A DNA stretch of 64,000 nt from Cucumis sativus (taxonomy: Eukaryota; Streptophyta; Magnoliopsida; Cucurbitales; Cucurbitaceae): positions 5,146,001 through 5,210,000 of the forward strand of contig NC_026657.2 of assembly GCF_000004075.3 (NCBI RefSeq), read 5' to 3'. The notes beneath the pieces are model-generated. The model worked only from the letters and a program-made list of their open reading frames with translations. It was not told where the DNA came from and did no database searches. The position numbers and the translations under genes are program-made. Of this stretch, positions 1 through 16,359 are shown piece by piece (positions within the stretch are counted from its first letter, which is position 1; the number at the start of each line of letters is the position of its first letter).

Positions 1-3000
1 TATAAATAACTATTCCTCTAGAATTAAAGTTGTGAAAAAGACAAAATAAAAAAAAAAGGCTAAATTATTTAGGTTTAGATATAATTAATTATAAATGAAG
101 CCACCAACTTTTGGGCATATGGAAGGGGCCGGAAGATACCTTTATGTGATGGCTATAGAAGGCCACAAAATTAGAATGTAAAAGGATGCCTTTTTGTATT
201 CGAATCAAACACATTACTCATATTTAGATCTCTTTATATTTAAACTTCTAACAACTATATATATATCCTTGTCTTTGTTTTTGTTTTTTCAATCCTCCAA
301 ATCAAGTCTCCATCCAGTTTTTAGTTGTAAAATTACTCAATAAAAGAAAAGTTTTCAAATCTTACTTTTAGTTATTTACTCTTGTTTGGTTTATAGATAA
401 GAATGGGTTAGTTTCTTAGATTATTAAGGATTTTTTTTAATCAACAAAAGCTTGAATCTTAACTAAGGATTATGATATAATAGTTAGGACATTTGTTAAA
501 ATTGAATACCGCTCAAAGTATAGTGATCACAATAATATTTTAATCTAATTTTAGTTATTAATAAAACATATTATGAGTTCAACCCTTAGATTTTAAGGGG
601 ATTTGTTCATTCAGTTATTACACTTAATTTTTTTTTATCATATAGCATTGGAGACTTTTATGTGAAGCTAAAAGTTCAGGTAAGTATTTTGATATCAACT
701 TTATAATTTTGGTTGAAATCATGAATAAAATATTTAGAAGAATCTTTACATATCTTTTCTTTTTCCTTATATTTTTTTTACTTTACTTGTCCTTTTTTTT
801 TAATTTTTATGAATTTTCATAGTGTCATTTGTCGAGTAGTTGTGACTTTTTGGAGTGTATGTATCGATTATAACTTTGCATGTACAATTGATGTCAAGAG
901 ACGTCAAAATGGAATAATAAATGTCATTTGGATGCATCAGATCACGATGAACACAGTTTGAATTAGTAGAGTGCATTGATTCTTTTATTGTATATGTGAG
1001 GTATATGCACATGTAAAACAAAAACAAAACAAAGACTTGCAATTACCTACTTAGAAAAAAATAATTTCACGAGATCCAAAAGTTTAGAGAATTTTCAAAA
1101 CTATATCATATAAAATTTTAAAATAAAAAACGAAAAAATATCATTTTGAATGCTTATATGATTAAGGAATGTATGAAAAATAGTTGAGTGCATCTTGGAT
1201 TGAACCTATTTTTGTAAAATTCACCTAAATGCTCATTCATAAGCGTTGTACATAACATGTTTCGTTTTTTGTTTTTAAAAAATCTCTTCTATTATTCTTT
1301 GTGGTTGAAAAGAATGTATGAAGATGTGGGTAGCGTAATAAATGTAAGCAATATTGAAGAAAGTTCGTATTTATTGATTGGCAACAAACATAGATGAAGT
1401 CGAAAATGGTAAGAAAATAGAAGATATGGTCTTCATATGTACCTAAATATGCTTATTTGAGAAATTGATATCCCAAAAACAAGAAGAAAACAAACTGTAT
1501 ACGTAAAATAGAAATGAAAACATATGGTGCAAAAGGAAGGGGTGTGATCTTCTATGTGTATGGGTGTGTGTTTTTGTTATAATTTCATGGCCAAGAATGG
1601 TTTCATTTTTGTTTTGTTATGAACAATTTAGAAATAGGATAATTGTATAGCACTTTAGGTGTGTGTGTGCTCTAAGAATTTAGCTTCTTCTTCTGTTACA
1701 ATTGAATGGTGTTGGAGTCTTCTCATTTTTTTAAATTTTTTTTTACGCTTACCTAATCTTTTTTTCTCACCCCTTTTTCAACATTGATGATTTCTTTTAA
1801 AAAAAATAAACTTTAATTTTTGAACTGTTTGTTGATCTTATTGGATAATCAATTTTTGGATTTGATGATCTTCCCATATCAAATTTGGTTTGTTAATCTA
1901 TTGAAGATAACTTATTGATCTCTTGGAGAATCGATGTGCAAGCTTATTGATCTTTCTCGGATGATCAACTTTTTGGATTGGCCTCTAGCTTGCTGATCTA
2001 CCTAGATCGGTCATACAACTTCAAGAAGTTATATTACTCAAAGCTTTGATCGTATGAGCTTTAGATCTTAAGAGCTTTAATTTAGAGCCATAGTATTCAA
2101 AATTCGAGAGCGAGCTTCAAATTAAAGTTTCAGTCTTTAAAATTTGAGTGTTTTAGTCTCCTAGAATTCAAAGAGATTTAATTTTTTAAGTTTTCGATTT
2201 TTTGAGAAGCTGATAACCTTAAAATTGATTATAATTTTAAACTTTTGAGAACCTAGGCTTAGTTTTCAAATCTCCGAGCTTCAAGACACTTTGTTCTCAT
2301 CTCTTCCCACGTCTTTTCTCCCTAAAATGAGAGGTGTAAGACCTTTGTTTATAGAGTTTTCTCATGTGACTTCAAATGAGCTTCACTAAGTTGCTCGTTG
2401 GGCTTAGGCTAGAGCTAGTGATGAGTCCATTATCTTTTTGGACCCAAAATTTTGCATTGGTTTGAATTGGAATGGGTTCGAGAAATATCAATTACTCCAA
2501 TCAATCCAAATTTTAATTTTCACAATGAGAACTTCTGATTGTGATGACATGATAGAATTTAATTAGTTGAGATTTCTCATTAACACACTTCTTTATTCTA
2601 AAAGATTTTATTTCAATGGATTCTAAATTAAGAAATATGATATATTCTACTTATATTTTAGATCCAAAATAGAAAAATTATTGTAAACTTGATAGGTTTG
2701 GAATATTTACAAAATAGAATCTTTTTTTAAAATTATATTAACGATAAATATTGATAAACACCGATCGACTTCTTTTTTCTATCCGTGTCTACCGAGTTTG
2801 AAAATTTTCCACATTTTGTAAGTATTTTAATTTTTAATTTTTTTTTTTTTGCTGTATTTCGAAAACATCCCTTTAATTTATATTAATATATATATATTAT
2901 CACCTTTTCTATCTTTAGATGGGAAAAGAGAGCATAAGGAATTTGGGTGTATTTAGAGGTGTGAATGTATGGGTGTGAGTATGTGGGTATGTGGGTATGT

Positions 3001-6000
3001 GGATGTCGTTACAATAATCACAAAAATGGGATTAGAATAAGCTTGATATGAAAAGAGGGTTTTGGGAGAAAAGTTGAATGAAAGGAAGTGTGTGAACAAA
3101 GAGAGGGAGACTGTATTTACTAAATATTATTTTTTACCACCTGAATTCCTATTCATCATCTCATTGTTTCACTACCCATCATCTCCTTTAATAATCCTCC
3201 CCTAGTCGCCTTCCCTTCTATCAAATTGCTTTTTTTTATTCCCCCATCAAAAACAAACAAACCCAACACACTTTCCTTCTTCAACTCTTCTCTTATTCTT
3301 TTGGTTATACCATTTTGCCATTGTGGTTCTTTTCATTGTATTTCCTTATTAGTTGTTAGGTCCTTTTCCTATTAGGTTATTGTATGCCTTTTTGCTTTTG
3401 CTTTTGTTTTTGTGCACAAACAGATTAAGAACTGTTGTGTGTTAAACTCACAACTTTTATCCTCCTCTTCATGTGCTAAGGTTTTAACGTCTTGAAGTTG
3501 TTATCGTTTTGTTCATCTAGTCTTCGAATAAAATATGATGTTGGCAAGTTGTACAACATTGTTTGAAAAGTTCAGGACTTGTAGTGTCTTTAGGTGAGTT
3601 TGTTTACACTATAGTTGCTTAAGGTCAACAATTTAGGAGGAGCCTGATATAATCAAGAATAGTCAATCAAGTATCAACTACTTAGTGAAAGTCTAAGTGA
3701 TCGTCTACTCTAATCTTGTCATTATTATCTATTAAAGATAACTTGCATACTTGTAATCCATATTATAAACTCTAGTGATCAACACATTATTCTTCTCAAT
3801 TGGACAAAACCCCAAGCATAGGTGTATTTTACCAAACTTAATTACTAAGTTTCTTGTGTTATTTTCTTATGTTAACTCTCTCTTTTTGTTACTTCTGTTA
3901 ATTGTCTTGTTATAACATTATATCCCACGTTGTATCGTTAAATTAACTCCTATTGTTTCTTTTTTTTAAATGCATTGTTTTATCCTATTAATTACTACTT
4001 TTGTTATATATATATATATATTTATTTGTATTTTCTCTAATCCTTGTAACTCAAGATAATTACATTGCTTTTAAGTAGGTAAAGGTGCTAAGTATTTATT
4101 TCTTTTTTCCTTTGCATGTGCATCTCATATATATACATTATTGGAATAACTAATGCACCCTACCCATTCAATGTGTGTAACCACCTCTATCTCTATCTCC
4201 AACAATGCATCCAAATAACCATCTATTACATTTTATCTTGAAGAGTAGGGTTCCTCAACACAATTATTGCACTTTAAAAGTCATGTCTACTATCTTTCAC
4301 ATGGACACTAAAACTTGAAAAAGTCTCAGCCACTAAACAAGGGTTATATAAGAGTTCATAAAAAAAATAAGAATAAAAGGATCGTGACATGTAAAAATTC
4401 TCCATACATACTAACGATACACTAAAACCACACAAATCATTTCTTCCCCCCTTCCTCTTTGATCCAAAAAAATCAAAACGGTGGCTCAAAAATCTTATAC
4501 ACTGAGGCAAAAAAGAAATAGATTTTAAAAAGCAAATGAGAATCATATCCCCAGTATCCACCAATCTCAAACGGGTTAGTACACCATAATTAGAAATAGA
4601 ACTAATCGGAGATTAGATATGAAATATATGAATTGAGTAACACCCACACCCACACCCAGAAATTAACCAATCTTCTTGCATTAGGGCTAAGGAGTTTGTG
4701 AAAATTGGACGAATATGGAAAGGCCACATTTAAGGCCTAAGTTGAGCTATTAGGTATTGAATACAAAAACTAAACCAGTCCATCAATGCATTTGATATTC
4801 ACACGCAAACCAAGAGATAAAGATAACACAGCAGCTATGGCAAAGGAGAAGTATATAGAAAGAAAAATAGAAAAGAAAGTCATTTATGGTACCCAAGTGT
4901 TTTTTCAAAAGTGTCGTTTTATACGTGCATATATTTCCTTGTTTGCCCACCTGAAATTTTGAGACTGTGTTCTTGACACAAGGGCCTTCAATATGAAAAT
5001 GGTGAACATCTCTTTCTCAACCTCTCTACACTCTCACATTACATTGACTAGTTGGTGCATATGTTAAGTGATTTTTTTCCACTATTGTGCATGTTGTTCG
5101 AATTGACATTCTAAATCTAGGTTACATAGTGTGTAAATTATAGGTATAAATTATGACTTTTGATTGCATTAACTCAATCCAATAGTTCTTTTATGTAACT
5201 TAAACATGTATGTATAAACATACAAGTGGCCGATCCTATTGAAATAATAACCAAAATGGTATGTAACATATGAATAAGGTTGGGGGACTTAGCTTGGTGT
5301 ATCATATACAAAAAAATTGTATAAAAATCGGTTTTGGCGAAATGATTAATCACTCTTTATAACATTGTTGGTTGAATAGATTAACATTAGATAGTACATA
5401 AGCTAATAGACAAAATTCACTCGTTTAGGAAGTTGCATATTATAATTAATTAAGTAAAAGACACAATATATATTTACAATTAACAAATGACAGAAACATA
5501 CAATTCTATCCAACAAATTAAATATTACATAATATCCTACTTAATTACTTAAAAGTGCTTCTTAAACAACACACAAAAAAGCCTTCATAAACAATAAAAA
5601 GTTAAACCATAATATTGTGTATTTAAAATTCACAAAACAAAATATTGAGTCCATGTTGAAAAGTTCATTAATTGAATCTAATGCTAAAAAGAAACGAATA
5701 AATCATATATCTGTGAAGGTTAATTAAAACACTTTTGAAAGGTTCATAACTCGTTTAAGGTGAAAAAATACTAAAATTTTGCTGCCTTTCTAACGGTATA
5801 ACCCTCAACACACTCAATTTTTATTAAAATAAGTTTGCACAAAGAATTGATCTTTTCTTTGAGGAATCTAAATTATTCAAAAACAAAATAAATAAAAACC
5901 TTAGACGTGCCCAAAACTTTTTATAATTAAGGTTTCGAATCTTCTTTTTCCTCTTTCAATATTTTCTTTTTAAAACCATATCATTAATTGCAAATATATA

Positions 6001-6137
6001 TAGGCAACAAAATAATAATGATAAAAAAGAAAAGATGTTTCCTTGGAAGACTAATATAATTGATGGGAAAAACTAAAGGCAGTATAGTATAGAGAAATGA
6101 AAGAAGATGAGAGCAACCTTTTGCATCTCTTAATTAA
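1..6137. other. Intergenic AT-rich DNA, no gene seen
   Basis: I see no reading frame with protein-like composition and no RNA gene here. The content is AT-rich spacer with short simple repeats: a (TA)n run near 4,008-4,022, a GTATGTGG-type microsatellite near 2,960-3,005, and a CCCACA run near 4,648-4,662. Around 1,830-2,010 a loose phrase of the form TTGATCT...GGATAATCAA recurs several times, which suggests an old decayed repeat. The last few hundred bases may hold the promoter of the gene at 7,018. Confidence 0.6.
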
Positions 6138-8676
<2,539 letters not shown>

Positions 8677-9892
8677 GTACTTCTCTGAACCTCAAAAAAG
8701 ATTCAATAACTGCAAGAAATGCAGAGTAGCATTTGGCGCTTTCTTCTTTTCTTTTCTTGTAAATATATGGGCGTGTTGGTGATTTCAAAGGTTTGCTTTC
8801 GTTTTTGGAAATAATAATAATGAAGCTAAATATAGCTCTTTGTCTCTTATGTATATCATCATTATTGGTATTGTATTGTTTGATGGTCATCTTTTAAATG
8901 TGTGTGTATTCATTTAAAATCATGAACAAAAATAGGTTTTTAATATTTAAAAATCAATTATTACTGTGTGTAAACTATATTTGAAGAGTTCTAAATTAAC
9001 CCTTTCTAAATTTCAAACCTATCTTTTAAAAAAACTTTTAAAATTGATTAATTTTGAATTATCAAACACATGTTCTCAACTAAAATTATTAAGAAATATA
9101 TACTCTTTCAAAAAAAAAATGTTTCTAACAAAACCCTTTAACTTAACATTTCACCATCTATCTTTATTAGGTCAAATGTTTGAGTGCATTTGATGGACAT
9201 GACAAACTTTTATTTTTAAAAAAAGTTTTCTTTAATAGTTTCTTCTTTCGTGGTTTAAGAAATGCATGTACATTTCCATCCATACATTTTTTTTTTAGAG
9301 ATTTTTGCACAAATAACCTCCTTGGAAGGGTTAACAACTTGAATATAAAATCTAACTTTTTGCTTATGTCACATTACACTACCACATTTTTGTAGCCTAT
9401 TATGTTAGGCATGACATCTCTATTTGTAACCCTAATACAATTAAAATGACTATAAACTTTATCTCAACACGATCACACATTGCTTTTAAAACTATGTTAC
9501 ATATAGTCAAACTCTAAAGTAGATAAATGTGGTATTTGAACGTTCACCATAATTTTTCATGTTTTATATTTGTAGATATGGATATGATTTAAGTTAAATT
9601 TAAGAGCAATGTTTACGTTCATCCACCTGAGAAACATATTTCCCAAAATTAAAAAAGAAGAAAAAGAAAAAACGTATTTTCTTAGAAAAGAAAAATGCTA
9701 CATGGAAAGTTTTAATTGGATGGGGGCTCCTAAGGTTTTTCCAATTTAACGTGAAACCGTGCGACGTGGCCAAATTTTGGTACTTGAATCATGAATGGGC
9801 AGGCCGAACAGCTACATAATCTTACAACGGATCACCGTGAAGACACAATCGGAGCCCATATATTTTGATTCCTTTTGCCGCCGGACGATAAC
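8677..9892. other. 3' flank and intergenic spacer
   Basis: The first about 200 bases are the likely 3' untranslated region of the preceding gene (AATAATAATAATGAA near 8,811-8,825). The rest is AT-rich with no credible coding. The last 150 bases become more GC-rich (GTGCGACGTGGCC near 9,758) and look like the proximal promoter and leader of the next gene. Confidence 0.5.
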
Positions 9893-11836
9893 ATGGACGA
9901 CGTCCTCGGAAACAACCGTTTTCGTTATCTGAAAGATACCTCTCAGCACCGTGACATTCGGACGAAGATTATCCAATTTCTCACCGGCGTTGGCAAGTTC
10001 GCCGTGGACTCTACCATCTTCAGCTCACTCAAGGCCGTCTCCGGTTCTCTTTCTTCTCTCTTGCTTCTAAACATATATCTGTCGATTATTTACAAAGTTT
10101 TGGTGCTTTCAATTTTTCAATCACATTAAAAACACTACAGCCCTAATTTCTTCAGCCCTTCAGTTTCTGATCTAGTGTTTTGTTCTATAGCTCTAATATT
10201 TTGTATGGATCTTCTTCTGCCGCTCCCCCCTTAATATTCTTTTCGACTCATCCTTCATTTTATCTGAATTATTGGATTTCTTCCCTCCCTGCTGCCCCGA
10301 AAGAATGAAAATTTGTTGTGAGTGTATTTCTTTTGTTTTCGATTAGGAATATGCGTGGAAGAAAATTGAAATTTGGATATTGCAATAGCATGTTATAAGT
10401 ATCATTGTTCTTTATGTGAAGTTCCATTCCAAGTAGTTGATTTTTGCTCGGCCTAAATGTTAAATTTTCCTCCAGCAACTCCAGAACATGTACCAAAATT
10501 TGGATTTGCCTTTGTTTTTATCCAGTTTTCCCTATACTGATTCTAGGTGAAACTTTCAAAGTTTATGTTTTTTGTGTGGCAAGTTGATGGAGTTTGAGGA
10601 AGATCACTCTGATTGGCCATTGTTTTGCTTTCTGTAGTGGGCCTATTGGGGCTAGAGACCTTGACCATAACTTCTAGACCCTAGAGTGTGATTTAGCCTC
10701 TGTTATTGTTCAGAGTTCTTTCTTTAAGGGGTTGCAGTCTTGTAGATCAAGGAGTTTCTTCTTCATTCTCTTTTGAGAGACGAAAAGATTTGTTGGCATG
10801 TTGGAATGCTTGCTGCTTTGTAGGGCCTTTAGATGGAGGAATAGCAGTGTCTTTAAGCACTTAGGTTTTTGGGCCGTGGTTAGATCGAAATCTTTTTGTA
10901 GGGTTCAACAGATGGCGGGAGAGGTTTTTGTAATAATCTGTTAGGTCCTGTCTTACATGATTGGAAGCTCTTCTTTAGTTTGCCTCTTCTTTCTTTTTTC
11001 TTTAATCTCTTGGTTCTTGTCTTACTCGTTTGGAGGCTTTTCTTTAGTTTGCCTTCTTTATTTTGAGCTTGTTTCTGTGTATCTTTGATCCCTCTCATTT
11101 CATTTCGGTTAATTCATTTAAAATCCGTTAAGTTTAAAATTACGTTGGATTCTGATATACACTATGAGAATGGAAAAAAGTATGTGATTGTCAATTTTAG
11201 ATTATGTTCTGGTTGGTTTAGTTTTAAAAGAATTTGGTTACACGTTGGTGTGAAATTGCTTTTGTTAAAAGACTGACCTGAATTGATCTGGTTACACCCC
11301 TACTGATTCAAATGAAGAAAATCCATTGCTATACTTACATCTTTTTCTATGGCTTTTCCTTACGTACTGGTACCTTTGTCCAAATAAATGATTAGTCTCC
11401 TGGTTTTTTGTGGACGATATCTCTGGAATTCCTCTACTGAATTCTGCCAATAGTATTAAACTCTTTTTGGTTTTTGATTTTTGGTTACTTTCTGGGGTGG
11501 TTGAATGATGTAGGTAAGAGTGAGGTGCATAAGATTAGGCAGGGAGGGTTAAAGGATACGCCCTATTCATCATCTTTGAATGAAAAGAAACCAGAAGAGG
11601 TTAAACTAGTGATGAAACCAGAAGAGGTTAAACTAGTGATGGATAAGATGCAGGCAGAGATGGAGGAAAAAGAGGGAAACGTGAATAAAATGAAGCAACA
11701 GCAACACCATTGTACATCTGCAGAGATTGTTGATGATGACTCTGAACCACTGAAGAAGAAGCAGGGGGAAGGCGACAAAGGATCAGCCAACGTAATTCAA
11801 AACAAGAAAAGGATCTTCATCCGTTCCCGACTATAG
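9893..11836 (+). CDS. Hypothetical plant protein, two exons
   Basis: I do not recognise this family. Exon 1 is 9,893-10,043 (ATG in a GC-rich stretch), exon 2 is 11,514-11,836. The donor CCG|GTTCTC and acceptor GATGTAG|GT leave a phase-1 codon that joins to Gly in frame, giving 157 residues. The N-terminus (DVLGNNRFRYLKDTSQHRD then KIIQFLTGVGKFAVDSTI) looks like a folded, conserved helix-rich segment. The second exon is hydrophilic and probably disordered, rich in Lys, Glu and Gln. It contains a nine-residue in-frame tandem duplication (KPEEVKLVM, twice) and a basic C-terminus KKRIFIRSRL. No signal peptide or membrane span. Evidence for a real gene is the sharp GC rise in exon 1, the protein-like composition and the frame-compatible splice. 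A further exon inside the 1.47 kb intron cannot be excluded. Confidence 0.55.
10044..11513 (+). other. Intron 1 of the hypothetical gene
   Basis: A T-rich 1,470-bp intron by the join described for the gene at 9,893. Nothing in it reads as a conserved exon. A local near-duplication of about 60 bases is visible near 10,945-11,060, where the phrase TTTAGTTTGCCT occurs twice in similar surroundings. Confidence 0.45.
11588..11641 (+). repeat. 27-bp direct tandem duplication inside coding exon
   Basis: Two adjacent identical 27-base copies (11,588-11,614 and 11,615-11,641) add nine residues in frame to the hypothetical protein. Exact identity points to a recent slippage or duplication event. Confidence 0.9.
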
Positions 11837-12670
11837 ACACAATCCAGTTCATTATTATTGTATTGTAGCATAATAGTAAGAATAATGGATTCCTTTCTTG
11901 ACAGGGTACGTAAGTTGTACTTAGATGGAGACTTTTATTATATTATCATAATTTGTAAAGCTATGCATCCAATATTTTCATGGATGGAATTCCTTAGCTT
12001 AGCAAGTTGTAAACAAATTCCTCTCTTGTTGGAAACAAAATAGAAGTTGATTAATAGCATTTTGTTTTTGGCAGGATTAGTATATTGACTACACGGGTTA
12101 TCCTAATATGACTTTTTTTTTTATTAAAAAGAATGTATTAGGTGTATAAATGTGTAATTTGTTGTTTCCCCTTTTAACAAATGGAAAAAGTTGATCTTTT
12201 GCAATTACTAAATGTAGTTAGTTAAAGTATAGGTTAAATTCTCCCAAACATTATCCATACGCTTAAATGTGGTATGAAAGTTAATAATCAAAATTGATTT
12301 TCTTTTCATTATATCTATTCATCCATTTTAATTTAAAATGGTTGCATTTAGGTAATTAGGTACTTTTGTAATTGGAAGAACTTGTTTATTGACATCGTAC
12401 TTAAACTTGAAAGGACAATTTCCATAATTCAATTTTCAATCTATACTTGAAAAGGAGCATTTATAAGAATAGCAAAATTTTATATTTTATTAATAATAGT
12501 CTTTTATAATTATGCTATTTTTTGAAAATTCCCTTCAAAAGAAATTGTTTAAATATAAATACAACCGAATTTCGAATGACGATGCGATGTAACGACACTT
12601 GAGGCTTCTCTGAAGTTCCACGGGGTACACTCTTTTCGGCACAATTTCTCCAACAGCAGAGCACCCAACC
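11837..12670. other. Intergenic spacer and promoter region
   Basis: AT-rich spacer between two plus-strand genes. No coding signal. The final 100 bases turn GC-rich and should hold the leader of the next gene. Confidence 0.5.
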
Positions 12671-15600
12671 ATGGCGGCATGGATGGCGGCACCTCGCCGT
12701 ATACTTTTGTCGCACAACTCACTTTCTACGCCTCAAATCGCCTCTCTAACGCATCGGCGCGGTCTCGCCGGCGGTGGCGGTATTTACGTTTTCCAATTAT
12801 TGCTTTCTTTACAGTTCGTAATTTAGTTTGTCCTTCACCCCGAGCTACTAATGATTGGATGCTGAGAAACTTTGAAATTGGAAGGAACTAGAAATCTATG
12901 TGCTTATTTCGGTATAATAACTATTCGTTACTCGATGAATTAGGAATTAGAACCAGTAGTAGAACTGGCTCCATGACCACATTTTTTGTCTCCTCGATCA
13001 TTTGCCTTTGGGTTTTTCTTCCTTGATATCTGAAATTGTTCATATCATATATGAATTTGTTGATTCTCTGCAATCTGCTCTACGTTATATATCAATTTTA
13101 TGTAAACTCATAAGGGTAAAAAAATCCATTTCTACGATACTCCACTTCCAACTTTTACAGCTTTTATAGACTTGAAAACCAATTAAAAGTTACATAGACT
13201 TGACTTTATAACGTATTCTTTATGCAAATGAGACTCAAACTTTCTAAACCAAACTTCGGTTACTGAGAATTATTGTCATGCGTAGCTAGCTATACAATCG
13301 TGTGTCTATGGAACTTGGCACGACGCCCCGATAACTTTACAGTTTACGTCTGATTCATCATGTAAATGCTGCTATCAGATTTGAGAGCTGAAGTAATTGA
13401 TGAACTTGGATCTACAAGTAATTTGTTTGTTCTACTTTTTTGTAATCTTGCAGATCATCATGGACCTCCGAAGGTGAACTTTTGGGAGGATCCCTTTAAT
13501 CCATCCAGATGGAAACGAGAACATGTGAGCTTGTACTAATTACTGAAACTGATTATCATTTGAACTCTGATTATTTCGTTCCAATCATATACTATGATGC
13601 ATACACATTTTAGTTTGGTTAACATGTTTGTGGTGTTGAACTTACATGTTGGATACTCCGACACCGCGATGGATAGTGTGTAATACAATAGTTAAACAAA
13701 CCGAGTACATGCTGATTACTCTGGTTAAACATTATAATCCCGTGGAGAACAGTAACACTCATGTATCTTTTGGAAACAATTATTAGAGACATGATTAATG
13801 CTACCTTCCATCTTATATAAATCTTCGAATTGATTGATTTCTTGAATTTTTGCATTGGTTTTTACAATCACTACACATCTTACTAACATGTATTTGTATT
13901 CACAGTTTGTGATTGTATCTTTGACTGGATGGGGTTTAGTTCTTTATGGGGCCTACGATTTCTTCACTAAAGGCAAGAAGGAAGAGGTATGGCTTTTTTA
14001 GAACTTTATTTAAGGAATATATGATTAGTTCTTCCTTCCAAAAAGAAAGTAGCCTTTAGAAGGAATGAGCTGCTTTATTCTTGGTTTTGTTGCTCGTGAT
14101 TTAGTTTCATGAATCGATAATGTCCTTCTCCCAATGTGTTGTGTTGGAGTGTCATTCCCTACTTTTCACCAAGATAGGGCCAAGAAATCGAGAAACAACC
14201 AAGTTAAAAATCTGGTATTCATTTTTATTTATTATTTTTTTCTTTTCTAAGTTTGTGTAAAAAATATCCATAAATTTTGAAAAGTTAAAAAAAAAAAAGA
14301 CTTCAAAACTTTTTAAAATGGTTCAAAACTACCATTTCCGTTAGTTTTGAAAGTTTTGAATGAAAACCGTTAGTTTTGTTTCCAAAATACCCTCCAACTA
14401 TTAAAAAGTTTCATAAATACTTTAAATTTGAAAAAAATTCAAAATATTTTTCACCTATCCAATTTTTACACCATTCAACATAAAAACTAAAATTTTAAGT
14501 TAAAGACCATAATTTTGAATTTTCATATATTTCTATTTATATTTTTACATTTTCATGAATTCGATATCTATAAAAGGGATGAGTGATATTTTCATTACAT
14601 CATAGAAAAATCTACAAATTACAAAAAAAAAATAAACATAAAAATGGGACTAACATAAATAATAGACATATTTAAAAAATAAATAATTAAATACATGTTT
14701 TCTAATTTGAATTTATTTTCAAACTATTTTACTTTTATAATTTTTCAGAAATAATAAAATACTTGTTTACTAATTTGAATTTATTTTTATAATTTTTCAT
14801 AAATATCGGTCGAGATCAAAATCAAAATGTCTGCAATTAACACTTTGATATATCCTATCCATCAACATCATTATTTTAAACCTCACATAGTTATTTTACC
14901 TCATCTCTTAAAAAAACCCATCTCTGACCTTAGAAAGTAAACAATATAGGAAAAAGACGTAGATATGAAAGAGGTGTTGCTCAATTTTCAAATCTCGATT
15001 TTGGTAGTGAACCAATGGATCAGAAAATTCCAAATTGTTTTAAGAAGCTTTTGGTTTATTTTCTAAAATAATAAAGGTTAAATTAATGATTAAGCTTTTT
15101 AACATTGAGGTTCTCTATTTGGTGCTAAACTTCCAATCTTTAGTAGATTTCTGTCAAGAAGGAATAGAAAATAAGGTCTTGGGCATAATAGTCGGAGAGA
15201 GCAAGAGAATGTCACTCCAACTTTCAAGTGCTTCATCGTAAGGGTTCTAGCAAGCAAACCCAGTAGTTGCTATTACTCTTAGTAAGACCAGCCACAACAA
15301 TATATCGCCTAAAATGACATATAAGAAAGACATTGCATTGATACTTAGACTAATAGCAAGCGGGAAGGGCACTGGATAGAGACTGTAGGGTCTCATCCCT
15401 GCTTCAACCAGATGCAGAGACGGCACAGAGTAGAGACAGTCTTAGCTACAATCTTTGCCCTTACCTGAGAATCTTCCATTTCTCGTCTGTAAACAGAATA
15501 ATAGTCTTCCTCTCTTTTCATTTGCAGATTTGAAATTAGAATGCCCTGTGAACTCCTCCTATTACAGAAGCAGCAGCTAAGAAAACTAACTTTGGTTGAA

Positions 15601-15890
15601 AATTTGACACATTCTAAAATTGATCCATTAGATGTTCATTTAAATTTATGTCTAGGTCTAGTAAAATTCTATTCCTTCAATTTTGTCTAAATCTAACATT
15701 GGCTGGATATGATTAATAACTTTAAGAGCCAGTAAGTATTTATTCCAATATGTTGGAAGAAAATGTGATTTAAAAAGATCAATACTAACCTTTCTTTTTC
15801 TCTGCATATTATTGTTTGAATGGCTTAGACGTTGTTGGTCTAACTTGCCTCTGTTCTCTCCTGCAGAAAGTTGGAGATGGAAGACACTAG
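12671..15890 (+). CDS. Small mitochondrial inner-membrane protein, probable complex I ESSS/NDUFB11-type subunit
   Basis: Four exons join in frame: 12,671-12,779, 13,454-13,524, 13,906-13,986 and 15,867-15,890 (TAG), giving 94 residues. All introns are GT-AG (G|GTATTT, CAT|GTGAGC, GAG|GTATGG; acceptors TTGCAG, TTCACAG, CTGCAG). The N-terminus (about 1-33) is rich in Arg, Ser and Ala without acids, as in a mitochondrial presequence. A Gly-rich hinge and HHGPPKVNFWEDPFNPSRWK follow, then one hydrophobic span (about 62-77, VIVSLTGWGLVLYGAY) and a Lys/Glu tail (KGKKEEK). A short cleavable N-terminus, WEDP motif and single span near the C-terminus fit the plant ESSS/NDUFB11 accessory subunit of NADH dehydrogenase as I recall it. 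The gene structure is secure; the family name is moderately sure. It could be another small inner-membrane protein. Confidence 0.65.
13987..15866 (+). other. Large third intron with AT-rich repeat-like filler
   Basis: A 1.88 kb intron. The part 14,200-14,780 is very AT-rich with homopolymer runs and looks like inserted repeat DNA. The part 15,150-15,560 is noticeably less AT-rich and could be an older insertion or an unrecognised alternative exon, but I find no open frame with clear protein character. Confidence 0.45.
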
Positions 15891-16359
15891 CTTCTCGGGT
15901 TTTCGAGACAATATCCTCAAGTATATAAAAATAAAAAAGGTATCCAAAAACGTGACTTTTCCAATGTTTGAATTAAATAAGCAAAGAGTTTATGTTGTAG
16001 TTCATCAGTCTTTATTAGTTACAGAGTAAAGATTGTACCTTAGACTTGTTGTATCAAAATCAATATACAAAAGTGAAGGCATTTCACAAATTTCTACAGT
16101 TGTTTCAGAATTGGAAATTCCTACCCATGAAGAACATATAACGAATATACAAAGATCTCCAGTGTCAAAACTTAATTCAATCTGGCAAACCCAATTGAAC
16201 CAACTGAACTTGTCCCCCTAAATTTGATGTGCTTCTGAAGAATACTAACTGCAATCCATGGTTCACAAGCATTACATAAGAAAAAGCATGCTATTTGAAT
16301 ACTTACGAGTATCTTATGACTATGGTCGACAACAAAATCAATCGCTTACCAAGACGAGT
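15891..16359. other. Intergenic region between convergent genes
   Basis: The 3' ends of the plus-strand mitochondrial gene and the minus-strand plastid gene face each other across less than 500 bases. This stretch should contain both 3' untranslated regions. No other feature seen. Confidence 0.5.

Noticed and set aside
12515..12717. Two overlapping minus-strand open stretches over the first exon of the mitochondrial protein gene
   Set aside because: They are opposite-strand shadows of the GC-rich first exon and leader. The plus-strand exon joins cleanly to three further exons.
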